Translations under genes and position numbers: made by a program | Notes under the pieces: generated by a model | What the model was told of the DNA's origin: nothing | Seen by the model: only the letters and a program-made list of their open reading frames with translations | Database searches by the model: none | DNA from: Amborella trichopoda | Lineage: Eukaryota > Streptophyta > Magnoliopsida > Amborellales > Amborellaceae | DNA length: 64,000 bases | Direction of reading: 5' to 3' | Assembly (NCBI RefSeq): GCF_000471905.2 | Contig: NW_006499436.1 | Location: forward strand, 4,333,598 to 4,397,597 | Shown: piece by piece, positions 37,101 through 49,300 of the stretch | How positions within the stretch are numbered: the first letter of the stretch is position 1 | Layout: each line of letters begins with the position of its first letter

Positions 37101-40100
37101 GAAAACAAATGGCTCATCCTCCCATTGCTAAGGATGAACAATGTAAGATGATATTTAAAATGAAGTATATGTATAATTAAAATAAAAAATAGAGTAATGA
37201 TCCTGTGAGACCCTCCCACACCCATGTGTTTAGGACCCCAAAGGATCACTATTAAATTTGGCACAGATCTCTAGAAAAGTTATCACATGGGTGTGGGACT
37301 TGACTTTTTTAGAGAACTGTGCTAAATTTAATGGTGATCCTTTGGGGTCCTACTCACATGGATGTGAGAGGGTCTCATAGTATCGTTACTCTAAAAAATA
37401 TTATACATTAAAATGAAAAATATATAAATATTTTTCAGAGAATTACGATTATTTTTCTCCCAGAAAAAAACACAAGATAAAAATCTTAAGAATTCAGGGA
37501 ACACAATTTTAGAAGAACAGGAACAGGATATTCAAGCAATCAGGAACATATGAAGAGGGAGTCTGTTCAGCTGCTTCAGCAGGTTGGTTCTACTCATGAG
37601 TAAGGAAACACAATTCCCATGACGAAACACCATTTCTTCGAATGTGGGATTTCTCCATAAATAAGATCCTACATCCCGACCTCCTTGAAGCACAATTCTA
37701 CTCTGTTTCTTTTCATCATGTGCATGTCCCATCCAGAAAGCTCCAGAAGTTTCACATTTGATGGTTTCTAACTGGTTGAACCTAGTCAAGTGACTTTCAA
37801 AACTGAAATTTCAAAAACTTCCTGGAAAGGTCACAGATATTCCGGGCTAAAACTGCGCTAAAATAACATCTTATTCTAGACATACACAGATGTACAAGGT
37901 TATGTAGCAATAAGACTCTTTTGTGGTAGTTTCTTCTGTTCTTTTCTTTGTTTTTTTTTTTCTTTTTATTTTTTCTGAAACATGCATTTCAAATACAACA
38001 TGAAATTATTGTGTAGCCCATGACAATGATTTCTTTCAAAAAGAGATACCTAATTCAACAATTCAACTAGGTCAGATTGTCCATTTTCAAAGAATAGAAA
38101 TATATCCAACTGTGATCTCCTAGATAATAATGGTGACCAGTCATTTTGAAACCTGGGCCTAATTCTCTAACTTCATATTTGAAATTGAGGAAGATCGATC
38201 CAATTGAAAGCTTATGTGGTTCTATCAAAGTGGATAACTTCCATGATCTCCGACAGGAAAACTTTGGTAAAAATATTGTTTCAAGGCTCAAGCCATAGAT
38301 ATTTTCACATCCTGAGCACACATTGGGCTCGTAATCTCCGGGAGTCAAATTTACATTGGACTTTCAAAATCTGAAAGGGGCATCTATGGCTTTTATTTAG
38401 ATAGAAGTGGAGTCAACTTGGATATCCTTTTTTATCACATGTTTACTAAAATCACTAGCAAAACAAATTCTTGAGCAAAATAAAGAATTCTGGACTTACA
38501 GTTGGTTTGAACTCTAATAACTTAGTTGTGTTCTAGCCTGAGAGTTAAAGGATAGGGTATCACCCTCTTAATAATACAAGCCAGATATCCAAAGACATGC
38601 AAAACACTAAGGTCATTGAATTTTCATTCTAAAAAAATTAATAAAAATATTTGAAAATAACTGCCGATTAAAAGAAAATGAAAATTGAAGTAAATTAGTA
38701 ATCAATATCATCCAATTTCAAGTTGCAAGGCACACCAAATTACTCAAATTTTTTCTCATGGATCTCTTTATAGATCTTGATCATTCTGTACTAATGTTTA
38801 AGTTGTTAAGACAATCCACATCATTTTCTATAGTGCTGAAATACATTTAAAACTAAACCAATTTGATCAATCAAATAGGGTTCCTACCAGATCATCCTAG
38901 GCAATCATGAAATATCATGTTAGGTAAGCTTTTGTTCAACAAATTGTCTAAGTCAGTCACCAGTACAATCCTATGATGACTTAACCAAAACCTACTCATT
39001 TTAGAAGGTAGGAAAGGCCTTGACAAAATACATAAAGATGATAAAACACCAGAACACTTCCAAAGGATTTCACAAGATCAGAATACGTAGCGATCCTTCA
39101 TAAGATTCACAACTCGATCAGGTGGCACTTAATTTGACAAATCCCACTTATAATAAGGCCCATCAAGTAAGAAAACAAGAAGAAACACTTAATGAAAGCC
39201 ATAAAGAACAAACCAAGGAAGAAAAAAAAACAACACCAGTGTAGTTTAAAAGAAATCTCATCTCTGAAAGTTCTAAAGCACAGCTAGCAGAAAACTTGAA
39301 ATGCTGTAAAAGGGCAAAAAGTAGTGCCAAGCACAAAATTTCTCTCTTATGATGATTGTGATACACACAAACTACAGAAATAAGGGGTGCCTTCTATGTT
39401 GTGCTGCACATGACATTTGAAACAAAGCAATTAAATTTAGTTTAAGAAATGCATTTTTCCTAATGCTTGACCTGAAATTGCAAAGTAGATGACAATAAGG
39501 ATAGCAATATGGACAGACAAAAGCAGTAAAATCCAATGCAAAATATTAATGCCTTTGGATAGAACTTTATTCAAAGAAATGCAATGGTTCCTAAACATTT
39601 GAACTGAAATTTCAAAACAGATGCCAATAAGGATAACAATATGGCCATAGAAGTTACCAATTTCACTCTAGCAGTCACGAATCCATTGGAAATATTATCA
39701 TCATTGGCGTTGTCATTGCTTGACGGAGACCCTGTGGTGTCATACACATGACGACGTTTTGTCCTTAGAACATTCTCATGAGATTTATCTTCTTCAGCTT
39801 GCACAAAGGAAGGGGAGGCATGACCTTTCATATGGTTCAGTCGATTTGAGTTCAGTTTTTCAGCACTAGATTCATCTGAGTTGTTGCTTTCAGAGTTCAT
39901 AAGTGCCTTGAAAGAAGTGCCGGTTGGCTTCAGACTCCTATTGGTGTATAATGATGTCAATTTGGCTTGAGTCAAAACTTTTGAACTCTTCACACTTACA
40001 TCATTATCTTGTTTATCCCTTGGCTCTGTTTGAGTTAATGTGTCTCCCTTTAACATGGAGGGCTTGGAAATCTGAGCAAGCACAACACATCCAACCTTAT

Positions 40101-41598
40101 TATGATTGTACCCCATAAATCAAACCTCCCTGAGCACAAAAATGCTGGATACAAACAAAGGAAGTTCTTTTTGAGTAATATAAACGTCGAAAGTTCCAAT
40201 TATGTAGTTGGTTACACTAAGAACAAGAAAAACAAAACAAAAGAACGCCTACGTTTCAATTAAATAATTAGTGTTGAATTTGGCTCACGTATTAGGAAAA
40301 ACGAAAAAGAATGAAAGTTCCACCTCCATAGTTGATTGCATTAAACAACAAAAACAGAACACTTATATTTGAAGTTGAACTAGTGTTGAATTTCACTTAT
40401 GCATTACAGAAAACAAAAAAGAATGTAAGGTGTTTATTTTTTTTGAAGAAATGTTAGCTTAAAATGTAAGTTTTTTGTTTTTTAAGAAATGTTGACTTGA
40501 ATGTAAGATGTTCATTCATACCGAAGAATCACTAGTAGCAGTTCTGGATTCACAAAGTAGAGGTTGAAAATACTTGGACTCCTTGATCTTATCCATATCC
40601 ACATCCCCCCTCTTGACAAATATGCAGCCTTCTTTCCTTCTTGCTTGCTCAAATGCCTGGCTGAATAAGGAGAATTCCAAATTATGACTCATTACCCAGA
40701 GGAACCAGAAAGAGGAGAGTAGGGACAAATTTGAGGTGAAACCATGTAACCGCTATCTTATGTGCCTCAAGGTGCCTACTAATTGTGTTTGAGTAGATTA
40801 TTCGTAAGTCACACCATAAACAAATATTTGGAAAGTAGACAGGGAACTGTTGCAAAACCAAGATGACTAAATGCAATCCAATTCAGCTAGAAGGAACAAT
40901 CCCATTCACCAAAACGATGATTTTGTCAAGACAAGTAGAAATTAGTTCCAATCACAAGATGACGTTTAGGAAAAGAAACTATTCCAAGTACAATTCTTGC
41001 CTTTAAGAATATTGCATAGACAACAAATGATCGACAGCATGATTTGCTTACTTTTAAATGGAAAAGTAATAATACAGCCAAGAAAAGATGGAAATTCCCA
41101 CTTTGCATGTCAAAAATCACTTCTTACAAAAAATGAAGAATTTGGCGGAGAAGAGAATTTTCACCTTGCTTTCTTATATAGAATTTAAATTTCGAGAGAT
41201 TTGAAATATCTTAATCTCGAATCCAATTCAAAAGAGGCAATATTAAAAGAGAACAACTACACTTTTAATATGTATTGATCCAAAAAATGCTAATAAAGTA
41301 ACAAGGACCATGGTTAATGCGTAATTCTACAGAGCATGCAATAAACAAACCAACCAATAAATTAAATTAATTCCCATTATAAGTTTTGTACACAAAAATC
41401 TTTGCTTTTTCTTCTGATAAGTGATTACTAGTTATCAAACCAGACAAAGTTGTGTGCTTCATTATTTCTGTTAGACAGATTCTTCTATAACGTTTTCAAA
41501 TTAAAACCCGGAGAAACAAAATAAATCCCTCATTTTGACTAAACATGAGCCATAAAACTTGTAGCACTTGCCCCAATCACCATTTCAGTTCAATGTAC

Positions 41599-41646
<48 letters not shown>

Positions 41647-41928
41647 CATAAAAAGGCATGGAAAAGCCTACCGATCAGAGTCTGGTGCAAGGGATCGGCG
41701 AGCATAGGTGATCTTTGATAAGACTTGGCGACGAATGGGATAGACCAAGGCTTCATCGATGGGGTTTTGGGACCGAGAGTCGAGAAAACCGAGAAGTTGA
41801 AGGCCTAGGAGAAGGGAGGTTGAGGGATTGCCTCTTTCTATGGTTATGTCAGTACCAAATAGCAGAGAGTGAAGCCTTTGGAGATTTTCGTCGACATCTC
41901 TCCTCCATTTGCCATCGCTGCTCTCCAT
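25158..41928 (-). CDS. FIGL1: FIDGETIN-LIKE 1 AAA+ ATPase
   Basis: Nuclear AAA+ ATPase. In Arabidopsis FIGL1 limits meiotic crossovers by restraining RAD51/DMC1 strand invasion. Exons, 5' to 3': 41928-41672, 40660-40522, 40071-39658, 37090-36825, 35810-35683, 35567-35449, 35373-35281, 31774-31673, 31553-31451, 25984-25901, 25824-25729, 25484-25357 and 25259-25158. They total 2031 nt, or 676 aa (Arabidopsis about 680). The N-terminus is [17 protein letters not shown]. Residues 133-358 are low-complexity and polar; they include FKAL and an FVPP segment (325-328), which resemble recombinase-binding motifs only loosely. Walker A is GPPGTGKT (439-446), split between exons 6 and 7. Walker B is IFVDEID (495-501). 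The second region of homology includes [14 protein letters not shown] (543-556). The end is [14 protein letters not shown]...FGSLSI. All catalytic residues are present. Introns 3, 7 and 9 carry transposons; two introns are only 75-76 bp. Confidence 0.95.
26014..26354. mobile_element. MITE-C copy 2 (Mutator-like) in FIGL1 intron 9
   Basis: It is flanked by a perfect 9-bp duplication, TTATGTAAA, at 26005-26013 and 26355-26363. It begins GGAAAATTGTTTCATGCCGG and ends GAGACCGCTTCC. Subterminal palindromes such as GCCTGCATTTCTACAATATG followed by CAGGC lie near each end. On FIGL1's strand its flank starts about 20 nt upstream of the exon-10 acceptor. An internal direct repeat (GATGGACGCAAATAGGTGG and a close copy) is specific to this copy. 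Confidence 0.85.
26682..26760 (+). mobile_element. Extremely short 5'-truncated RTE LINE insertion with 15-bp target duplication
   Basis: The 49-bp insert (26697-26745) reads GTCAGCCCCAAATAGTTGGG and ends in TGATGATG repeats, the typical 3' end of plant RTE LINEs; a comparable end occurs at 49890-49923. It is flanked by a perfect duplication, ATTTAGGTCAAGGGA, at 26682-26696 and 26746-26760. Only the 3' tail was reverse-transcribed. Confidence 0.85.
26746..27060. repeat. Direct duplication of about 170 bp in FIGL1 intron 9
   Basis: The unit starts TTAGGTCAAGGGAGATAYAG and contains GACTTTGCCTGTTTCTTTTT and ATTGGAGGCCATGTCCACTA. It occurs at about 26748-26917 and 26919-27060. The second copy lacks about 20 bp near its end. 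It is non-coding. Confidence 0.85.
27345..28610 (+). mobile_element. RTE-type LINE fragment (reverse transcriptase) in FIGL1 intron 9
   Basis: Reverse-transcriptase segments appear in successive, broken frames: [20 protein letters not shown] at 27437, [18 protein letters not shown], then [26 protein letters not shown] at 27655, and RYLGLII near 28115. C-terminal RTE segments ([13 protein letters not shown]) are at about 28320. Stops and frameshifts show it is dead. The endonuclease is missing, and so is the 3' tail. It lies antisense to FIGL1. A second copy is at 47517-49923. Confidence 0.85.
28786..30751 (+). mobile_element. 5'-truncated L1-type LINE with RNase H domain in FIGL1 intron 9
   Basis: Only the part after the catalytic reverse-transcriptase core remains. 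The linker ([37 protein letters not shown]) is at 28793-29164. The zinc-finger zf-RVT region ([33 protein letters not shown]) is at 29190-29945. A C-terminal RNase H domain is at 30048-30338, with Asp, Glu and Asp positions visible in [18 protein letters not shown] and VVEGDAQN. Frameshifts break it between these frames. It ends in an A-run at about 30744-30751. No target duplication was found. It is antisense to FIGL1. Confidence 0.88.
33246..34877. mobile_element. DNA element with CCGG-rich inverted ends in FIGL1 intron 7
   Basis: The left end is GGTTTTAAAAAACGGATTGG followed by CGAATC/CCGGTC motifs. The right end contains GGCCGGTTCTAATCTGGATT and ATTTTTCAAACACTAATG, whose complement resembles the left end. 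The core is AT-rich, with a CT/CA microsatellite (33668-33760) and a SINE insertion at 34043-34221. Boundaries are approximate and no target duplication is seen. Confidence 0.45.
34027..34237 (+). mobile_element. Au-like tRNA-derived SINE with 16-bp target duplication
   Basis: The SINE body is 34043-34221 (179 bp). It is flanked by a perfect duplication, TTAAACTTGGATACAT, at 34027-34042 and 34222-34237. It starts GTAAGGAGCCGTCACTTGGT. A pol III B-box-like GGGTTCCAGTCCTGGG is followed by CACTTTGTGCATAAGCCAAA. This order and wording match plant Au SINEs as I know them. The pol III promoter head suggests it derives from a tRNA. It is antisense to FIGL1 and nested in the element at 33246-34877. 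Confidence 0.88.
37191..37392. mobile_element. MITE-E, long-TIR element in FIGL1 intron 3
   Basis: Inverted arms of about 85 bp make up most of its 202 bp. The left begins AGAGTAATGATCCTGTGAGA and includes AGGACCCCAAAGGATCAC. The right is its reverse complement with scattered changes and ends CGTTACTCT. It is flanked by AAAAAAT on both sides (37184-37190 and 37393-37399). The repeat is only 7 bp and A-rich, so the superfamily is not settled. Confidence 0.75.
41602..41641. repeat. (GA)n microsatellite in FIGL1 intron 1
   Basis: Twenty GA units. On FIGL1's strand this is a CU run about 30 nt downstream of the exon-1 donor site (41671-41670). Confidence 0.9.
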
Positions 41929-42130
41929 TTTCCCTATGCATGAGAGAGAGAGATGAGAGGTTCTGATTGAGAGAGAGATGAGGAGAGAGAAAGAAGGCCA
42001 ATAGTTGAGACTCAACTAAGAGAGAGGAGTGAGAAAGAGAGGGCAATGGTTTCGCAGGGCAGGCAGGTGCAATTGGCGAGTTTTCCGCCACTCCCTCTAA
42101 TTCTGAAGTCATCGTTTGAGCTTTGGAGGA
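41929..42130 (-). promoter_or_regulatory. FIGL1 5' UTR and proximal promoter
   Basis: Upstream of the ATG (on the minus strand) lies a CT-rich leader of TCTC runs (41935-42040), typical of plant 5' UTRs. The in-frame upstream ATG at 42015 would add 29 residues of this low-complexity sequence. The start at 41928 is preferred because it gives the expected length. The transcription start cannot be placed exactly. Confidence 0.5.
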
Positions 42131-42216
42131 CGAAAACACCCCTGCTCTTTGAAGAATATTTCTACTTGCGTCACAGACTTCTTATATTCGCACCCATGTT
42201 TTACAGCTTTCTTTAG

Positions 42217-42537
42217 GGCTGCAGCCCTATCGAACAAAATAAAGCCTCATCTCGAATCCTCATTTGGAAATTACTTTCGACAAAAGAAATATCCATGATA
42301 GCTCTAAAATCAATTTTCAATACAAACAATAAAATTAAAAATTAAAAAAATGGAACAGATCTTACGAATTTGTGAACATTTATTTTTAGGGCGAAATGGA
42401 TGGTCAATAATTTGTTATAATATACACTATTGTTAGAGTTTGAAATCATAAATTTTTTTTACAACCATAACTTTCAAATGATGTAAAAGTTTTCCAACGC
42501 TTGAATTGTAATTTTGGATGAGTTATGAAGTGAGGCT
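42217..42537. mobile_element. MITE-B copy 2, upstream of FIGL1
   Basis: Begins AGGGCTGCAGCCCTATCG, then AATAAAGCCTCATCTCGAAT. It contains TTTTTAGGGCGAAATGGATG and AATATACACTATT, and ends GAAGTGAGGCTGTACTTAAT. It matches copy 1 (8785-9138) along its length. It is non-coding and starts about 290 bp upstream of the FIGL1 ATG. Confidence 0.6.
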
Positions 42538-42539
42538 GT

Positions 42540-42697
42540 ACTTAATTTGATATAAACGCTTATATAGAGCCGAGGCTCTAAACAACCTAATTAGAGCGCA
42601 CATCAAAAATTTCATTAGAAAATGTTGTTTTGATGCGCAAATATCCTTAAATTGATCATCTCGACATCAAGATGCATAAACATGAGAAAAAACTAGA
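42540..42697. mobile_element. MITE-A copy 3, right half missing
   Basis: The left terminus CTTATATAGAGCCGAGGCTC is followed by AAACAACCTAATTAGAGCGC and the core ATCATCTCGACATCAAGATG. Similarity to the other copies stops at about 42697, so the right half and right terminus are absent. It directly abuts MITE-B copy 2, repeating the B-then-A order seen at 8785-9564. Confidence 0.75.
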
Positions 42698-43174
42698 TTT
42701 GTTCATACCAATTGATGCCAATGTATTTTTTCAAACCAATTAGTTATAAATAGGTGTGAAAATATTCTCACTGACAATTTTTTCATGTAAAAATACTTTC
42801 TTAAAAATATTTTCATGCATACCAAACATCCAAAATTTCTTAATTGTTTATCTATCTCACTAATGATGGAAGATGTATGAGAGAATGAGAACCCGCAAAA
42901 TAACATTCAATCCCATTCACAAGGAACCCAATCAAGAAGATCAAAAAATAACTATGTAATTTTATATTATTCGGAAAGTAATGGGCAAAACCACCCTGAG
43001 TATCACAGCAGTTGGTGATGATTGGCACCAGGTACAATAGAAGAAGGATTTTAACTCTTTAATGCTGCACAGTTACATGTATATTAATCAAAGAATAGAA
43101 TTGTTCCTTACAGAGCAATCCAGGGAGACGATGTACAATCTGAAGATCATTTCCCTTAAAACTAATACAACCAA

Positions 43175-43176
<2 letters not shown>

Positions 43177-43212
<36 letters not shown>
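43177..43212. repeat. (TC)n microsatellite downstream of GT47 gene
   Basis: Eighteen TC units, 94 bp past the GT47 stop codon on that gene's strand, so likely in its 3' UTR as (GA)n. Confidence 0.9.
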
Positions 43213-43216
<4 letters not shown>

Positions 43217-43305
43217 GCAACAGAGATGTTCCATAAGCCAAAGTCACCTCCCCTAAAATATCATGACCTAAGACTTGGATAGAAAGATGTTTTCACAACT
43301 CAAGA

Positions 43306-46300
43306 TCATCTCTTCTCCCACCAATCTGGGATTTTCAGCCTCCTACTTCTGTGCACCGCAAGCTTAGCAGCAGGCAGCTTGTGCCTAACCTGCTTCCATA
43401 TCATGTTCACCGCGTCATCTCTCTTGGGTGGAAACTGAAACTCAAAGTGGTGAGAAATTTCCTTCAATCTCCTCCACATTTCAACCCATTTCTCTCTCTT
43501 AATCTGCCTAAGCTCTTTCAACATATAGCCAGGCCTCAGGGCTTCTTCAACTGAGAAGAAGAGAGAGAAAGTACGGTAATCGATTTCATCCTCATAGGGT
43601 AGCTCAATCCGGTCGCTTACAATGACGGGTATACAGTGGCTAACAATGGCATCGAAGAGGCGGCAAGAGGAGGGGGTGTCTCCAGCAGGGTTAAGACAGA
43701 ACTTCGATGAACGCATCCCTAGTGAGGACTGTAGCAACAGCAGCAGAGAGAAAAAATGAGCCTCCCATATAGCGCCAAAAACAAAAAGAAGAAAAAAGAA
43801 AAAGAAAAAAGAAGGATCTTGACGATAACATGCCACTGATCAACAAAGCATGATCACTTATACCGGATATTTTCTGCTTGAAATTGCTAATGTGTGTCAA
43901 ATGAATGGAGAGAGCGAGAGAGAGAGAGACAGAGAGAGAGAGATAGGGGGGGAAGATAAAAAGAGATGGTGACTGCAGATGGACAGTGAACACACACATG
44001 GTGCATTTTAGTGCATTTCAAATTTTAGCTTCAAATTTTAGCAATGTCAATGGTAAAAATTTAAGGCCTCTGCTTCTACAAAACTGCACAATTTCCTCAA
44101 TAATCTTGTTTATTCTGTTTTATAATCTGGCAAGGATAGTTCTCTTTTATTAAAGGGATTCCTCGACTTGGTACATGGCAAGTTTTCACAAGTTTATGTG
44201 AAAACTTTTCGGATTCTTCTTGAGATCAAAGTAGGATATAATATCTCAATAGACATGGCAGCAGATTGTTACAGTCCTGCATATTAAGAGGCATACAATC
44301 ATAGATATTGAGGCATGCAATCATAGATACATATGCATGTGCATCCATGTCTCTTTGCAAATGTCTTCCATGCACATACACATGTAGACATATGATCGAT
44401 GCATACACATGTAGATGCCCGATTTCAGTTTTTCTTTTTCTAATGCAAATATCTTCCATGCGCATACATTTAAAATACGACCAATGCATACACATGTAGA
44501 TGCCTTGTTTCAGTTTTTGTTTTTTTGTGTATGAATATTTCTACAGGCAACCATCACAATTATAGTTGCTATTTCTGTGTGAAACACGACATCTCACTAA
44601 AAGAGTAGGCATGCGTCCACCCTTTCAAGGTGAGTATCATTTGGTATGTTTGGTAACTGAGAAAGCTGTTTTCCTGAAGAATCTCTGAGAAACTAGAAGC
44701 CTGAAAAGTAGAAAACTCTTGGCTGGAAGTTGAGAACCCTTGTTTGGTGACCTATCAGTGAAAACCAGAGAAAGTGCTTGGGCAAATAGAGATTGAGAGG
44801 AGAGAGATCATGAGGTTAGAGAAATAAAAAGGGACAAGGTGGTTTCGTATTTCCCCATTTCCCTGAGAAATCGGAATCACACCCCTTAGGGTGAGCTATA
44901 GTTTCCCCAAAAATGTGGAAAAGTGTGGAAACGTGGGGAAATGCAGGGCTTCAGATTTCCACGCTTTTCCCATTCCCAAACAGGGGAAAATGTGGTAACT
45001 GAGAGACAGGTCATTTCTATTGTTTTCTCAGTTACCAAACAGCTTTGTGGTCTTGTTTGTCCTTAAGAAAAAATTTGATGGGAATATATAATGAGAACCA
45101 ATTGACTATTGTATCATACCAAGTCCATTGGAGTCATCAACATCCAATCAAATGATGGAGAGAGCATGGAACCCACCAGAACTAGACATAACCCCATGAT
45201 CAGTCCCACTCTCCATTAACGCACATCATTTCATAGGACATTGATGACCCCCAATGGACAATGACCATATCATAGTCAATTGGACCATGGTAAATTCTGG
45301 GTGATGTTGACATTCAGCAATCACTAAACTTCCTCCTTTGTCCTCTCAAGAAGTGATGATGACAAAATAAAAGAACGGCATCCCACATGACTAATACCAT
45401 TACTGACCAAATGAAAGCATCCCATATGACACAAAGAAGCCACAACATACCGCTTTTATGCTCTCCCCTGTTGCAACACTTTCTTCAAAGTGCACACCTT
45501 CCTGACCCCTTAAAATTTTGGCCAGCTTTGAACGTACAATCCCTTCCTGCACAGTAAGGACACTCCTTCACTCAACAAGAAAATATCTGGATCACAGGGG
45601 CCTTAAATTGCATATAAAGTATAAACAAACATACAGCTTTTCTGACTGTTCTTCCTCGAAAAAACAGAAGTGTTGTCCTAGATTCAAATGGATCAGATGA
45701 GTCATCATCAATGAACGAATCCCCGACATGCACATAAGGGGCTACCACATCTTTGCTGAGAGAGGATATGTTCTTTGGACAGCGCCCAAAATCTGCAACA
45801 ACAAGAATAGATGCATTCACCTTTTCTCGAAGAAATCTGAAAGCGTTCGGGTGGTGCATGGGAATTACATGGTCACGGCCTCCAGACTGCTCCCAAAATT
45901 TGGATATCCTCAAAAATTCCAGCAATTCAATCTAGCGTCATGTAATAACATATTAAGATTTGGATGATTCATCATTAATTTATAGATAAATTCACAACGA
46001 TTGGTTTATTAGTAATAAATCAGTAACCAAATGAAATAGAAAAGCAGTTTGAAAATGAAAATTCAATTCTACATAATTCAACTATAAAAGTATCATCTGC
46101 AGATCATCGGTTTTCTCTGCCTGTGACTTTCCGAATAATCCAAAAGAGAACAAAATAGACAAAGGAACAAAATGAAGAACCACACATCTAAGCAATCCCA
46201 AGTTCATATCTACTCTTGATTCTCGTATGCAGCACTCTAGCTAAGCTCTGGCAATAAAAAGATTGTGCATAGCGATAATAAACAAATGTGCCAATCTATT

Positions 46301-49300
46301 TGTTACATGTTTGCAACAATTTTCTCAAATTCATTCCCCAAATAACCATCAAAGCCATTTGATTATGAATTTCTTTGCTTTCCTTTAGTTTGTGATGTCC
46401 ATAAGGATTCACGGACGAGCATTAAGTTTTACTGCTCATATGCATTTGAGCAGTAAAGCCATTAGGTCTCACTGATAAGCATTAACTTTTTACTGCTCAT
46501 CTCATAGAAATATATAGAAAATAAAATGGTCAAAACCATCTGGACATGTATCTCAACACCAGATGTCTTCTGATGAGAGTAGATTGTGACAATTATCATA
46601 TAAAATAATTATCATTAGCAAGTTCATTAACTCTGTCTGTCAGAGCCAATACAAAATTGGTAATGCTGATCCCAAGCTTGGAGAAAGGAGGAGAGTTCTG
46701 TTAGGTTGACAGCCAGCATAAATTTTTTTGCCACATTTATTCATTAACTGACCCAAATAGTTGTGATAAGGATCAATGATGGGATGATGATGATCAATAA
46801 CAAGTTCATTAGTGACTTTAAAACCAAGTTCCACATTAGTCAGAAATACATTCAAACAACTCCAACACGAGGAGCTTTAGCTTCTAATAAGCTATTCCCT
46901 CTTACTCTCTTTCTTATTTGAGGGACACAGGTTTAGATAGAAGACAAGACAGGCCCATTGGAGATCCTGTTTTCCTTTACTTTCTTAAGAGCAAAGCTTC
47001 TCACATATTCCATGCGCTTCTCAATAGCATTTTTTTTGCATACTGTTCAAAACTTTGACCGCCTAGGTGGCCAGGAGGCCTCACCGAACCGAATTGATCT
47101 AGGCAGGCTGCCTAGGTACTGAGTTACCTAGTTGCCACCCTAGGCGATGCCTCGAGCCCCTTGGGGTGAGGGCGGAAAGATTCCCTCCTGCCAAGGACAA
47201 TTTATGGTATTTACCCCCCGCATTACCCCCCCCCCAAGAAAAAAACAAAAAAAGGTTTTCGCTGTTTCAGAGTGAAAATAAAAATATAAAAATTTCAAGA
47301 TTTTTGAGATTTTATGAAGATTAAATTTTTTTTCGAACTTTTAGATTCCTTGCAAAATCAAAGAGCATTTAGCCAACAGTCCTCAATTCAAGCCAAGATT
47401 ATCTTGCATTTAGGCTACGAGCATCTATTAATCTTTTATAATTTTAGAATTTTAGTAATTCGATTTCAGTTTTAGATCTAGTTGACCTAGACGTTCAACA
47501 AGATTTTAATAACAAAGGAAATGCTAGAGGGATGGAAAAAAAGTATTGTGGTACCTATTGACAAGAATAAAGGAGACATATAGAGTTGTATGAACTATCA
47601 AGGGATCAAACTTATGAGTCACACTAAAGTTGTAGGAGAAAGTAAGTGTGCAATGGCTGCAACATGAAACAAGTCTACCAGATAATCAGTTTGGTTTTAT
47701 GACAAGGAGATCAACCATTGAGTCTATTTTCTTACTTAGGCAATTGATTGAGAAGTTTAGGAAGAAGAGAAAAGACCTCCACATGGTCTTTATTGATCTA
47801 AAGAAAGCATACGATAGGGTACCGAGAGAGTTAATTTGGTGGGCATTGAAAAAGAAATGAGTCTCTAAAGGATATTGATATGATAAGGTATATGTACAAG
47901 GGACGCGAACTAGTGCGAGGACAACTAATGGAGAGAGAAGTGAGTTTTCAATGATAGTAGGCATACATCAGGGATCAACGTTAAGTTCGTAATTTTTTGC
48001 TTTGGTTATGGACAAGTTAACTAGGCATCAACAGGATGGGGTACTGCGGTGTATGTTATTTGCGGATAACCAGTGTGGTCGCCTATGCGTTTTGGGGGTC
48101 TGGCTGCCTACGCAAGCGCCCAGGAACAAGGACAGATAGAGACTATTCACATATAAATTATAATATAATTATTATTATTAATTAATATCAATAAGATTTG
48201 CTTTCGGATATCAAATATTCACAAAATATCAATTTCATCAAAAGTTTATGACTATTCACAAAATATAAGTCCAAATCAGTAAAAGTTCCATCTAAAAATA
48301 TGAAGAAATACCAAAAAAGTAAAACAAAACTAATAGGATATCAAAACATCACACATTGTACAAAATAAGAACCAATTATTTATAAAACAATTCGATATAT
48401 GACCAATTTCATCGTCTAAATGAGTTAATAATCCATTAATTACAAAAAAAATCAATCTTTCAACTACAAACATGTAAATATATCATAAAAGGGAAAAAAC
48501 TAAAAAAAAAAAAAAAAAAAATTTCAAAATATAATACGTTATAGCAAAAAAAATCAAAAACCCTTATTCAAATATCATAATGGCATAATGCTCTAAAAAT
48601 ATCAAAATGAAAACGATGTCAACCCACCTCTTCCATTCGATCGCCAAAAGTCCTCACTCTTGACCACTAGAAGCTTTGAAAACTACCACGAAGTATTGCC
48701 TTTGATTTTGGAAGAAATCGAAAAAATCGAAAATTTATCAATCTTTCAATAAATCATAAAATAGAAGTTTTTAGGGAGTTTTTCTATCTCTAGATGGCAC
48801 GGATTTGGTTCTGAGGGTTTAGAATGTCCCTCCAAAACTCTTTTCCCCCCTTCTTGGCCCCGGGGGGGGGGGGGAGGAATTACTATGTTGACCATAGCTG
48901 AGGGCATTTTTCCGCCCTCAAGAACCTGCATCAAGGCGACCACCTTAACTATAGTGCCTAGGCGGCGCCTTGCCTGCCTAGGTGCCCCACCTAGGTTCTG
49001 CCTAGGCGTTTTTGGCGATTGGCTGCCTAGACGACGTCAATGCAATGTTTGGATTTTGGAGGGATTTTCTAGAATTTAAAGGTTTTAAAATTCAAAAGAT
49101 TTTGGAGGGATTCTATAAATTCAAACATTGCAGATAACAAAGTTTGGATTGATGAGACTAGAGACGATGTCAATGCAAGGTTTGAATTTTGGAGGGATTC
49201 TCTAGAATTTAAAAGTTTTAAAATTAGTCGGACTAAGACAAAATACTATGAAACGCAAGCTTAGCATTTATAGGAGTAGAATGATAAATTATTTAAAATT

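Noticed and set aside
44647..45041. 8-bp hAT target duplication around MITE-D
   Set aside because: Flanking octamers do not match for any reasonable placement of the ends, so the superfamily is left at hAT-like by termini only.
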